A stretch of DNA of 30,289 nt, from contig DAITPA010000019.1 of the NCBI GenBank assembly GCA_036833805.1, positions 1 to 30,289 of the forward strand, read 5' to 3'. Below are positions 1 through 6,464 of this stretch, piece after piece (the first letter of the stretch is position 1; each line of letters starts with the position of its first letter). This DNA is from PALSA-1196 sp036833805 (lineage in GTDB: Bacteria; Pseudomonadota; Gammaproteobacteria; Steroidobacterales; Steroidobacteraceae). The translations under genes and the position numbers were made by a program. The notes under the pieces are model-generated. The model ran no database searches, was not told the origin of the DNA, and was given only the letters and a program-made list of their open reading frames with translations.

Positions 1-1
1 C

Positions 2-229
2 TGCATCGGCGCGTGGCTCGTCATTGCCTTTTTTCGTTACCGCGTCTACTTCAAGGCAGTGAACGCCCTGCTCGCGCGCACCAAGTTTGGCAGCCTGTAC
101 GATCTGCCCAACGACGAATTCATGGTGTTGGACGACGTGGTCAAGCGGTGTTACTTCGCCAAGACGCCAGCGCAGCAGACTGTTGACGCTGTGCTGGAGG
201 AATCGGTTCGCTACCTAACCCGCCGCTGA
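2..229 (+). CDS. 3' end of an unrecognised membrane-anchored protein (partial)
   Basis: An open frame enters from the left edge and ends at the TGA at 227-229, giving 75 visible residues. The first eleven (CIGAWLVIAFF) look like the end of a membrane-spanning helix, followed by basic RYR and a soluble, mixed-charge tail ending YLTRR. The positive residues right after the hydrophobic stretch suggest that the tail is cytoplasmic. I do not recognise the family. The tRNA begins 14 bases after the stop. Start and length lie outside the window. Confidence 0.6.
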   Translation, partial: CIGAWLVIAFFRYRVYFKAVNALLARTKFGSLYDLPNDEFMVLDDVVKRCYFAKTPAQQTVDAVLEESVRYLTRR

Positions 230-243
230 TACACTAGCGGCAC

Positions 244-317
244 GCGCCCGTAGCTCAGTTGGATAGAGTACTTGGCTTCGAACCAAGTGGTCGGCGGTTC
301 GAATCCGTCCGGGCGCG
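244..317 (+). tRNA. tRNA-Arg (anticodon TCG)
   Basis: A full cloverleaf can be drawn. The acceptor stem is GCGCCCG (244-250) with CGGGCGC (310-316), plus discriminator G317. The D arm is GCTC/GAGT. The anticodon stem CTTGG/CCAAG closes the loop CTTCGAA, which places TCG at positions 34-36 and reads CGA codons. The T arm is GGCGG-TTCGAAT-CCGTC with one G-U pair. CCA is not encoded. The gene matters for context because an inverted partial copy of a related tRNA lies about 1 kb downstream. Confidence 0.95.
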
Positions 318-354
318 CAACTCAATTTGGTTCGGCCGGAACGCCGAGAGCGTA

Positions 355-1353
355 ATGACCGCGGATCGATATATTAGCTTTGGCGAGCAGGTGGGCGCGG
401 TCACACGTCTTACCCTCGAACCTGATCAAGTGCCCGCGCGGCTTCGCAATTCGATCTGGAATTGCGCGGGTCCGCTGTTCGGCAGGGATGACCTTGGGCG
501 TCTTCCGGCGGTAGGTCCGCAGTCGTTTTGGCTGCGAATGGCCCGCGATAAAGGCTGCTTGCAAGATGAGCACCGCTACTCAAATCCCGGCGTTTGCACT
601 GTCTTAATCAGGGCGTGGTTGCTGGACCGCGCCAAATGGCATGACGTCTACGAATTCGTTCAAAGCTTCAGTCGATGGGCCGAGTTCGACGCTGATACGT
701 CTGATGGATGGGAGCGTCTGGCCGACGACATACTCTACGAGGAGCTATCTGTGTATCGATTTGTAGCCCATAAGCTGAGCCCAATCGCGTCTGACGCCGA
801 GCGCGCGGAGGTCGCGGAGGCCGTCGCGCATGCGGGGAAGTACGGCTTGGCCGCAGAACACATGGGCAAAGCCTTAACCAAGTTCTCAGCACGCCCTAAT
901 CCCGACTACGAAAATGCCGCCAAGGAAGCCGCCTCTGCCGTGGAAGGTGCACTCATCATTGCCAACGGCAGGCAACAGGACTTCGGGGACGCTGTGCGTG
1001 CGTTCAGCACAACGTACAGCGTGCACCTCGCGTTGATGGAGACCGCCAACAAGCTATTCGGTTACGCGAGCGACAGGGACGGTGTGCGGCACGCAAAGAC
1101 CGCCCCCGGCGACGCGGTGGATTTCAACGAGGCGAAGCTAGTGCTTGTATCCGCGTCCGCGTGGCTCAATTTCATTGCGGCGAAAGCGCCATCGGTGCGC
1201 AAACCCTACGGCTGGCATGGTGTTTGCAGATGTGTTTGCAGGCGACCCACCATTCGCGAAAACCCTATACAACAAGCCATTATTAAGTGCTTCCTTCAGG
1301 TTCGAAGCCTGATGCTCTATCCAACTGAGCTACGGGCGCACCTAGAAAACTAG
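355..1353 (+). CDS. AbiJ-like abortive-infection protein, 3' end replaced
   Basis: The first 280 or so residues match the pattern of AbiJ_NTD4 proteins, the family of the lactococcal phage abortive-infection protein AbiJ. An N-terminal block has the RNSIWN motif at residues 31-36. A C-terminal alpha-helical domain has NPDYENAAKEAASAVEG (about 182-198), then GYASDRDGVRHA (236-247) and LVLVSASAWLNF (262-273). Family members usually stop soon after that last block. Here about 45 odd residues follow, and the last 14 are read from the antisense of a tRNA fragment, so the native stop is probably lost. The ATG at 355 is chosen because upstream in-frame starts fall inside the tRNA. GAGAG lies before it. 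The gene is alone on its strand, consistent with a single-gene defence cargo. Defence function is inferred from the family, and activity of this copy is uncertain. Confidence 0.72.
   Translation: MTADRYISFGEQVGAVTRLTLEPDQVPARLRNSIWNCAGPLFGRDDLGRLPAVGPQSFWLRMARDKGCLQDEHRYSNPGVCTVLIRAWLLDRAKWHDVYEFVQSFSRWAEFDADTSDGWERLADDILYEELSVYRFVAHKLSPIASDAERAEVAEAVAHAGKYGLAAEHMGKALTKFSARPNPDYENAAKEAASAVEGALIIANGRQQDFGDAVRAFSTTYSVHLALMETANKLFGYASDRDGVRHAKTAPGDAVDFNEAKLVLVSASAWLNFIAAKAPSVRKPYGWHGVCRCVCRRPTIRENPIQQAIIKCFLQVRSLMLYPTELRAHLEN
1220..1241 (+). repeat. Two 10-bp direct repeats, possible integrase arm-type sites
   Basis: GTGTTTGCAG occurs at 1220-1229 and again at 1232-1241, separated by AT. Short tandem TTTGCA repeats next to a tRNA-derived sequence are typical of the arm-binding region of tyrosine-recombinase attachment sites. 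No integrase gene is visible, so this reading is an inference. Confidence 0.4.
1296..1339 (-). pseudogene. Truncated inverted tRNA-Arg(TCG), 5' half only
   Basis: On the minus strand the sequence gives a 5' acceptor strand GCGCCCG, a perfect D arm, and an anticodon arm TCAGG-CTTCGAA-CCTGA with anticodon TCG. It then leaves tRNA sequence altogether, with no T arm or 3' acceptor strand within the next 100 bases. The first 25 bases are identical to the intact tRNA at 244-268, but the anticodon stem differs. It therefore derives from another tRNA-Arg gene or from a mobile-element copy, not from a simple duplication. Confidence 0.75.
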
Positions 1354-1354
1354 G
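1341..1354. repeat. Small inverted repeat beside the tRNA fragment
   Basis: CCTAG and CTAGG flank AAAA, making a 5-bp stem immediately upstream of the minus-strand tRNA fragment. It overlaps the stop codon of the AbiJ-like frame. It could be a weak hairpin or part of the recombination site. Its function is unknown. Confidence 0.3.
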
Positions 1355-2006
1355 ATGTCATAGACAACGAGCCCGTGCGCGCTACCGCATCTATCGGATG
1401 GTGTATAGCTTGAGCGCAGGGGGTCACCCCGCGACGGTAGCCATGCTAGCGCCTGTTCGTCCATCCAGTGCTGCCGAGCGGCCAGCACCGGATGCACTAT
1501 TTAGCGCGTCAGGAAGCTGCGGCGGTTTCTTCCGACCTTCGCTCAGATCCGCCGACCGCGCGCAACAGGGTCTCTCGTTGCTCGGCTGCGGCAGGCCAGC
1601 GCTTGTCAAAACGGGGGCAGCAGAGTTCAAGCAGTTGTTGTTTCAACTATTCGCGCAGCCCTTCCCGCGTAAAGGATTGAATGTGGTGCGTGCGGCAGAC
1701 AGGACATTCCGGCGCAATCTGAACAAGTATGTCCATACGCCCTCCCGTTAGTGCAGACCTCCGTCTCGTGCGAATTTTGCCGCAAGCTTTACGGGTTGCA
1801 AGAGCGTGCGATCAGTCACTTATGTCGGCTTTTGCAGCTCCTTTCGAGGATCTTGTGGCTCGGGTTGCGCTGTATTGCCTACCGAGGCTTTGCAGTTCTT
1901 CATTTGTGAATGTGAAGTCCGGCACGTGTCGATCAAACGGATGCTGATACGGTGCGTGCCCCAGTACCTGCGATGGATCGCAACTGCAAACGGCCAGTTG
2001 TCTTCC
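1355..2006. other. Gene-poor stretch between the tRNA scar and the small paralogues
   Basis: No convincing gene was seen in about 650 bases. Several short frames are open on both strands but none has a recognisable family or a good start. On the minus strand near 1731-1645 a 28-residue frame (start MDILVQIAPECPVC) holds one CxxC pair. It may be the stub of a zinc-ribbon protein, but it stops early. The stretch looks like eroded mobile-element DNA. Confidence 0.4.
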
Positions 2007-2210
2007 ATGCGCACGAAGAATAATAAATTTCGACCACGGAACTTCGCTGACTATCTGCAGGCGCATCAACACGCTTATGCGTGGGCGGAGAAAGCCATGG
2101 TGTGCCGCAGCACGGGCAAATTCGCACAGGCGAGAGCGGCCGTGGCGAAGGTCAACCATTGGTTGCGCAGGATCGCGATGCTGGAGGCGGCGAGCGCCCG
2201 CACTATATGA
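2007..2210 (+). CDS. Small basic helical protein, paralogue A
   Basis: This is a 67-residue protein with no known family that I recognise. Its core (from WAEKA to the LRRIAMLE region) aligns without gaps to the next gene. Shared positions are W-A, R, GK, A-A, AA, AK, WLR and LE. Synonymous third-base differences at the shared Gly, Lys, Ala, Leu and Glu codons argue that both frames are translated. The sequence is rich in Ala, Arg and Lys and is predicted to be helical, so nucleic-acid binding is possible but unproven. The start is uncertain: ATG 2007 lacks a clear Shine-Dalgarno, and ATG 1941 is an in-frame alternative. The gap to paralogue B is 18 bases, so the two probably share a transcript. 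Confidence 0.6.
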   Translation: MRTKNNKFRPRNFADYLQAHQHAYAWAEKAMVCRSTGKFAQARAAVAKVNHWLRRIAMLEAASARTI

Positions 2211-2228
2211 TCGGAACGGGAGTGAAGG

Positions 2229-2471
2229 ATGCCTGCAAAGAATAAAAAACGCCCCGCGCTCGATATTCAAAAAGACTTCATGGCACACATTGACGCTAAT
2301 AAACGCGCGCATAAGTGGGCGGCTCGATGCTTGGAGCTTCGGGCGGCCGGTAAGCTTGCGCGAGCCAAAGCGGCCGAAGCCAAGGCCACGGGTTGGCTGC
2401 GCAAAGTATTGCTCTTGGAAGAGCGCTCCGGGATTGGTAAACCTGCGGGCGAGCGCCGCGCGAAAAACTAA
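2229..2471 (+). CDS. Small basic helical protein, paralogue B
   Basis: This 80-residue protein is a paralogue of the gene just upstream. The N-terminus is MPAKNKKRPALDIQKDF. A core of WAARCLELRAAGKLARAKAAEAK is followed by GWLRKVLLLEE, and the C-terminal tail is basic. The start is well supported: GGGAG and AAGG lie just before the ATG. No catalytic motif, signal peptide or membrane segment is seen. The regularly spaced Ala/Lys/Arg pattern suggests a helical hairpin. It sits in the accessory stretch between the tRNA scar and the PadR gene, so a mobile-element or phage origin is plausible. Function unknown. Confidence 0.65.
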   Translation: MPAKNKKRPALDIQKDFMAHIDANKRAHKWAARCLELRAAGKLARAKAAEAKATGWLRKVLLLEERSGIGKPAGERRAKN

Positions 2472-3072
2472 AGCGGTTCGTGCGGCTAACGCGCAAACGC
2501 GGCATCTTCGGCTATCTGATAAACGCAAAGTAGTAGTGTTAATGCGCGGGGGCCGCAAGGGCATCATCATTGCCACACGCGTCGAGCAGCCGCGCCATCT
2601 AGGCGAAGATCGAGGCATGCTTCGATCCGCAGAGCGCGTCAGTAACCCGAAAATGAGCACCGCTGCGCTAAGCCTGAGGCGCGGCGCTTATGACGCGGTA
2701 GAGCGCCGTCGCTTGAACAGCGACTACTCATAGGCTCGCCAAAACTCATTCACCCGTGCGCCGCTTAATTCGCCGTCTTTGAAGCAGCTCACCCGCCAGC
2801 ATCTTAACTGCGCGCTCATGCAGCGCAACCACCTCGAGAGCTCGCGCCTTGGCGTGGCCATGATCACCCCGAAGCAGACCAGATCGCGCGCGCTGGAGGT
2901 GATCGGCGTCTTTGTAGTCGACGCATGCCCAAGTTCAACATGAACTATTCCTCGCCGCGAATGAGAGCAGCTTCAGCAATCGGCGTCAAATTCGGGATGC
3001 GCAAATTTGAAAGCGAGCCGCGGCTGCCGCTTGCTTTCACGCCGTTAACTATTGCCATGCACCGTCAGTTGT
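2472..3072. other. Gene-poor stretch with a possible reading-frame remnant
   Basis: No supported gene was found in about 600 bases. On the minus strand, roughly 2746-2916, a 56-codon frame reads as an Ala/Arg/Leu-rich helical peptide (with AKARALEVVALHERAVKML) and ends at TGA 2748-2746. It has no ATG, GTG or TTG start before the upstream stop. It could be a decayed relative of the small helical proteins to its left, but the similarity is weak. Confidence 0.35.
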
Positions 3073-3747
3073 TTAGGAGCGGCCGGCCGGCTCGCCGCGG
3101 ATTTCAGCCGCTGCGCGGCGCAGAATCGCGGCAACACGCTGCTGCTCCTCGCGCGAAGCGGCCGCAGCGTTGAGCGCAATCTTCAGCTCGCGGCGTGCAC
3201 TTAGCATCTCGGAGGAACCGCGCGGTTCGCTGCCCGCATCTTCTGCTTCCGCATCCCTCGATTGGTCGTCGGAGAACACGCGCCGTAAGCGCTCCATCTT
3301 TTCGCCGACGCGATCAAACTGCGCAAACATCGAATCGACAACGCTGCGATTCTTTTCAAGCTGCGCCCGGCCGCTTTCGGTAATGTTGTAGAGCTTACGC
3401 GTCCCATCGGCTTCCACGGTTGCGTAGCCGATTTCTTCAAAGTAGGTCAGTGCCGGATAGACCATTCCGGGACTCGGCGTATAGAAGCCCTTAGACTTCT
3501 CCTCAAGAGCTTTGATGATCTCGTACCCATGCCGCGGCTTTTCAGCGAGCAGCGCCAACACGAGCAGTTGCAAATCGCCCGATGCGAGCTTGCGCCCCAT
3601 TCTCATGCCGCGTCCGCCCGGACTGCCGTCTTCCATAAAGCCGCCGCCGAAACGCCCGAAGCCGTGGCGTCCGTGGCCAGGATGATGGTGGCCCATGAAA
3701 TGGTGGCGCGGGCCGCAGCGGAAAAATCCTTCTAAACGATGCCTCAC
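3073..3747 (-). CDS. PadR-family regulator with His/Gly-rich N-terminus (YqjI-like)
   Basis: This 224-residue transcription factor starts with an extension rich in His, Gly and Arg (eight His in the first 28 residues). A PadR winged-helix domain follows: LQLLVLALLAEKPRHGYEIIKALEE (about 59-83), then YTPSPGMVYPALTYFEEIGY (89-108) and the wing with TRKLYNIT. A charged, probably coiled-coil C-terminus supports dimerisation. E. coli YqjI, a nickel-responsive PadR repressor, has the same architecture, so metal sensing is a reasonable inference. I choose GTG at 3747 because GGAG sits six bases ahead of it; a TTG at 3759 overlaps that site. A palindrome just upstream suggests autoregulation. Possible targets nearby are the His-rich peptide and the phosphate-transporter remnant. 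Confidence 0.85.
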   Translation of the reverse strand: MRHRLEGFFRCGPRHHFMGHHHPGHGRHGFGRFGGGFMEDGSPGGRGMRMGRKLASGDLQLLVLALLAEKPRHGYEIIKALEEKSKGFYTPSPGMVYPALTYFEEIGYATVEADGTRKLYNITESGRAQLEKNRSVVDSMFAQFDRVGEKMERLRRVFSDDQSRDAEAEDAGSEPRGSSEMLSARRELKIALNAAAASREEQQRVAAILRRAAAEIRGEPAGRS

Positions 3748-3774
3748 AATTATCTCCAAATATGTCTTAAAACG

Positions 3775-3786
3775 TATCTTAAGATA
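3775..3786. promoter_or_regulatory. Palindromic operator candidate for the PadR regulator
   Basis: TATCTTAAGATA is a perfect 12-bp palindrome about 30 bases upstream of the padR start, in a very AT-rich stretch that contrasts with the GC-rich surroundings. A related half (GTCTTAA) lies ten bases closer to the gene. PadR regulators commonly repress their own promoter through such sites. Binding is inferred. Confidence 0.5.
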
Positions 3787-4013
3787 TATATATGCTTTGC
3801 GTAGATGGCAAGCGCGACACCTTTTAGGGCCGGACTAACGCAGCCAGAGAGGGTTCGCGGTGCGCGGGGGACTGACGCATGCGCCCGTCGTGCATCGAGG
3901 GATTTTGGCTTCTCTCGCCGAGCTTGAGTGCGCTCAGCTTTATCGGCCGTGGGCATTGGGGAACATCGCTAAACCGCTCCATGCCCGCGCGATTTCAGCC
4001 GTTGCGTGCGTGC

Positions 4014-4685
4014 TCAGTGGACTCCGAGGACACGAAACACGAACAGCAGTCCGGCGCCGAACAGAGCCGCTCCGAGCAACACGCACACCGGCAGCGTCAG
4101 CACCCAGGCGAGGATGATATTGCGCACCGGCGGGCCTTGAAGTCCCGCACCGTTTGCGACCATCGTGCCGGCAATGCCGGACGATAAAATGTGTGTGGTG
4201 CTCACGGGCAGCCCCAGCAAATCGGCGGCTTCGATCGTGCCGAACGCGGCGATTTCCGCAGCGGCCCCTTGTCCGTAGGTCAGATGCACCTTACCGATCT
4301 TTTCGCCTACGGTCACCACAATGCGCTTCCAGCCGACCATCGTGCCGAGCCCGAGGGCCAGCGCGATAGCCACTTTCACCCAGACGGGAATGAATGCAGT
4401 GACGCCTTTGAGCATCTTTTGGTAGGCCGAAAGGACGTCAACGTCGAGTCTTGCAGGCAGCTTCTTGGCCTTGATCATTTTGGCAAGCGACTCCGACAGC
4501 AAGTAGATATTGAGTCGCAGCGTGCGCCGCTGCGCACCAGGTATTGAAGCCAGATCATTGATGCCGCCAAGGCCTGTCATGACACGGTGGTTGACGGTTT
4601 CGAGCGCCGCCAGCGTCTCTGCAGTGACCTCACCCTTGCGCAGATAGGTGGTCAGAGTTTTATTGGCGATGTCGTCGCTCCCGAC
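4014..4685 (-). pseudogene. pit: 5'-truncated inorganic phosphate transporter (PiT family)
   Basis: The frame encodes only the C-terminal half, about 223 residues, of a PiT-type phosphate permease. It has a loop region with RLNIYLLSESLAKMIK, then helices with WVKVAIALALGLGTMVGWKRIVVTVGEKIGK. The conserved C-terminal PiT signature (GLPVSTTHILSSGIAGTM) and two more membrane helices follow. Complete proteins of this type have roughly 500 residues and a matching N-terminal repeat (GFHDTAN-like), which is absent here. Upstream of about 4685 the frame continues into unrelated, Arg-rich sequence that contains a terminator-like hairpin and no start. The gene was therefore cut by a deletion or rearrangement and is unlikely to make a working transporter. 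Confidence 0.85.
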
Positions 4686-4697
4686 GGACGAAGTGAC

Positions 4698-4715
4698 GGC
4701 CCGCCGAGGCGGGCC
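4698..4715 (-). terminator. GC-rich hairpin after the His-rich peptide gene
   Basis: GGCCCGCC and GGCGGGCC are perfect 8-bp arms around a two-base centre. The hairpin lies downstream of the minus-strand His-rich peptide gene and just before the truncated phosphate-transporter frame. There is no T run, so it would be a weak or Rho-assisted terminator. Confidence 0.45.
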
Positions 4716-4782
4716 CTTGCCGAATCTCAACCGAACGATTCCGATTGAACGAAGTTCGAGCTTTAAAAACTCCGTTCGAAGT

Positions 4783-4956
4783 CTAGTGCGGGTGCTTCTT
4801 GTGGTGATGATGCTTCTTGTGGTGCTTTGCGTGGTGCCCCGAGTCGGAAGCCATTGCACTCGGCGCGTACGAATTGTGAGCGGGCGGCGGTCCATCGGTT
4901 GCTAATGCGACTCCGGCGAACAAGAACAGACTCAAGAATGGGATCAATTTCTTCAA
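4783..4956 (-). CDS. Small exported His/Lys-rich peptide
   Basis: This is a 57-residue precursor. MKKLIPFLSLFLFAGVALA is a classic signal peptide (two Lys, a hydrophobic core, ALA cleavage site). The mature part has a Pro/Ala linker and ends in a 17-residue tail of His and Lys with 10 His. I choose the TTG start at 4956 because GGAGG lies nine bases upstream and the signal peptide then begins correctly; an in-frame ATG at 4974 overlaps that ribosome-binding site. The His tail should bind divalent metal in the periplasm, by analogy with other His-rich exported peptides. It lies about 1 kb from a His-rich PadR regulator, which hints at shared metal handling. Exact function unknown. Confidence 0.72.
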   Translation of the reverse strand: MKKLIPFLSLFLFAGVALATDGPPPAHNSYAPSAMASDSGHHAKHHKKHHHHKKHPH

Positions 4957-5010
4957 CGTACGAATCCTCCACATTGGGCGCGAATACTAAACATTTGTGG
5001 CGTGGACCTG

Positions 5011-5958
5011 TTAGAGCCCGGCTGGCAGGGAGTCTAACGGCGCGCGCATGATCGCGTCGCGGATTTTTGCCAGCGGCGCATCATCATTGAGTTCGAAAGA
5101 GTCGCCTGCCGGTGCTATCCCTAAGCTGCGCCATAAGGACGGCAGGTCAGTTTGTAGCGGCGCGTCCTTTGAGCGCGCGTAAAGCTCCTCGAGCACATGC
5201 GTGCCGACGGCAGCGTCGCCCACCGCAAGCACCCGCTCGATTGGCCAGCCCGACACGAGGCCACCGCTCGCCCGGGCGACTGCCCGCAGCGCAGTCTGCA
5301 GGCCGACCCGATTATCGGTGCGGCGACGAATCTCAACGTCGGCCAGGAGGCAGAAGAGCGCTCCGCCCCAATAGGTTCTGCCCCAAGTGTGCGTGTGATC
5401 AAGTCCGCCATCACCTGCCTGCGGCAGTCCGCGCGGCATCGCGCGTGCTTCATCAGCCCACACCTCCGCCGCATTTCGATTGCCCGCCTGCGCACGCGCG
5501 ACGCCTTCGACGTACACCGCCAGGCCTTCTGAGAGCCATATGTGCTCGGAGCCAACATCCGGCAGCGCCAGATGCGTCATCTCGTGCACGAGCACCCAAT
5601 CATTGAAGAGCTCGGTCTGCGTCACTTCGCGGCCGACAGTAAGGCGGATGAGCGCTCCATGCGCGCCGAAGGTCGTGCCATGGCGAACGCCGCCCGCGTT
5701 CGCGGATGACACGCGAATACGCAGCTCCGAAGCAGGAAAGTGCCCGTAGTACGCCGCAACGATGCCGAGCGAGCGCTTGATCCAGGCGACGAGTGGCGCG
5801 GTTCCGTTTGAGAAGTCGGAGTCGACCAATTCTAGCGCAACGCGCACGCCGTCAATATCGAGAATCTGCGAGGTTGAGGCGAGGGCGGCTGAGGAAAATC
5901 CTGCAACCCACAAGCTCGCGGTGAACGCAACCGCGGCGCGTACATGATTGTCGCACAT
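5011..5958 (-). CDS. Exported gluzincin-type metalloprotease (HEMTH)
   Basis: This 315-residue protein starts with a signal peptide (hydrophobic AAVAFTASLWVAGFSSAALA). The zinc site is HEMTH at residues 125-129, and the third ligand Glu is in WLSEGLAVYVEG (about 144). HExxH with a downstream Glu is the gluzincin pattern of the M1/M61 (peptidase MA-like) clan. The rest is unassigned. ATG 5958 is used; a GTG at 5973 is also in frame, and neither has a good Shine-Dalgarno. The family acts outside the cytoplasm, probably in the periplasm, on unknown substrates. The gene is on the same strand as, and upstream of, the His-rich peptide gene. Confidence 0.75.
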   Translation of the reverse strand: MCDNHVRAAVAFTASLWVAGFSSAALASTSQILDIDGVRVALELVDSDFSNGTAPLVAWIKRSLGIVAAYYGHFPASELRIRVSSANAGGVRHGTTFGAHGALIRLTVGREVTQTELFNDWVLVHEMTHLALPDVGSEHIWLSEGLAVYVEGVARAQAGNRNAAEVWADEARAMPRGLPQAGDGGLDHTHTWGRTYWGGALFCLLADVEIRRRTDNRVGLQTALRAVARASGGLVSGWPIERVLAVGDAAVGTHVLEELYARSKDAPLQTDLPSLWRSLGIAPAGDSFELNDDAPLAKIRDAIMRAPLDSLPAGL

Positions 5959-6102
5959 GGAGGATTGACGCACATCTGCGATCGGAGTTCCAGAGACGGC
6001 GGAATGACCAGAGCCTGGCCAGGGCCAGGCGCGCGGCGCCGGTGGGAAAGATGGTCAACGTACGATCACCCACTCGGTATCGCACGGCGCGCCAACCGAC
6101 GC

Positions 6103-6129
6103 AAAAAAAGGAAGGGCATGCGCCCTTCC
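6103..6129 (-). terminator. Rho-independent terminator
   Basis: GGAAGGGC (6110-6117) and GCCCTTCC (6122-6129) form a perfect 8-bp stem with a four-base loop. On the minus strand the stem is followed directly by seven T residues. It lies 23 bases past the stop of the minus-strand small gene and is the clearest intrinsic terminator in the window. Confidence 0.9.
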
Positions 6130-6151
6130 AATACAGAGAGGCTCGGCGGGA

Positions 6152-6376
6152 CTAACCACTGTGCTCTCTTGGTTGGCGCTCCTCATCGCTCGGCGGCAGA
6201 ACGACTAGCCGGCCGTTGCAGGGATAAGCTCGCAGCTCAATATTGAGTCCGGAACCCTCGTGGTGCGGGAAGGCGACGCCGATTTTGGTCCAGCTTTTAC
6301 CGGTCTTTCCGGATGGCGCTGTGTATTCCTCGACTGTGAAAACATTAAAAGGTATGGCAGGGTTCGGCGTTGACAT
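6152..6376 (-). CDS. Small conserved hypothetical protein
   Basis: This 74-residue protein begins MSTPNPAIPFNVFTVEEY. A central block SWTKIGVAFPHHEGSGLNIEL is followed by PCNGRLVVLPPS and a polar tail. The alternating pattern suggests a small beta-rich fold. Proteins with this TVEEY...SWTKIGVAFPH...NGRLV pattern occur as uncharacterised genes in proteobacteria, often in accessory regions (from memory, not searched). The start is firm: GGAG lies eight bases before ATG 6376. A strong terminator follows the gene, so it is probably transcribed alone. It is divergent from the nuclease gene, with about 90 bases between the starts. Confidence 0.78.
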   Translation of the reverse strand: MSTPNPAIPFNVFTVEEYTAPSGKTGKSWTKIGVAFPHHEGSGLNIELRAYPCNGRLVVLPPSDEERQPREHSG

Positions 6377-6464
6377 GACGGATCTCCAGATAAACGGGTC
6401 GCGAGCGGATGGCGCAGAGCGTAGCGTTCGCAAGCTGCTACGGCGATGCATAGAAGGTGCGGAA

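Noticed and set aside
259..354. In-frame upstream extension of the AbiJ-like gene starting inside the tRNA
   Set aside because: The first residues would be translated from the anticodon and T arms of an evident tRNA gene, and they match nothing in the family. ATG 355 is a sounder start.
1812..2660. A 282-codon open frame on the minus strand
   Set aside because: It lies opposite the two small paralogues, whose mutual similarity with synonymous changes supports the plus strand. Its composition is Arg/Ser/Thr-rich and it has no recognisable domain.
2746..2916. A third relative of the small helical paralogues on the minus strand
   Set aside because: It lacks any start codon, lacks the conserved Trp positions, and resembles the pair only in Ala/Arg/Lys content.
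4686..4895. N-terminal part of the phosphate-transporter frame
   Set aside because: The codons encode Arg/Thr-rich sequence unlike any PiT protein and run through the hairpin and antisense to the His-rich peptide gene.
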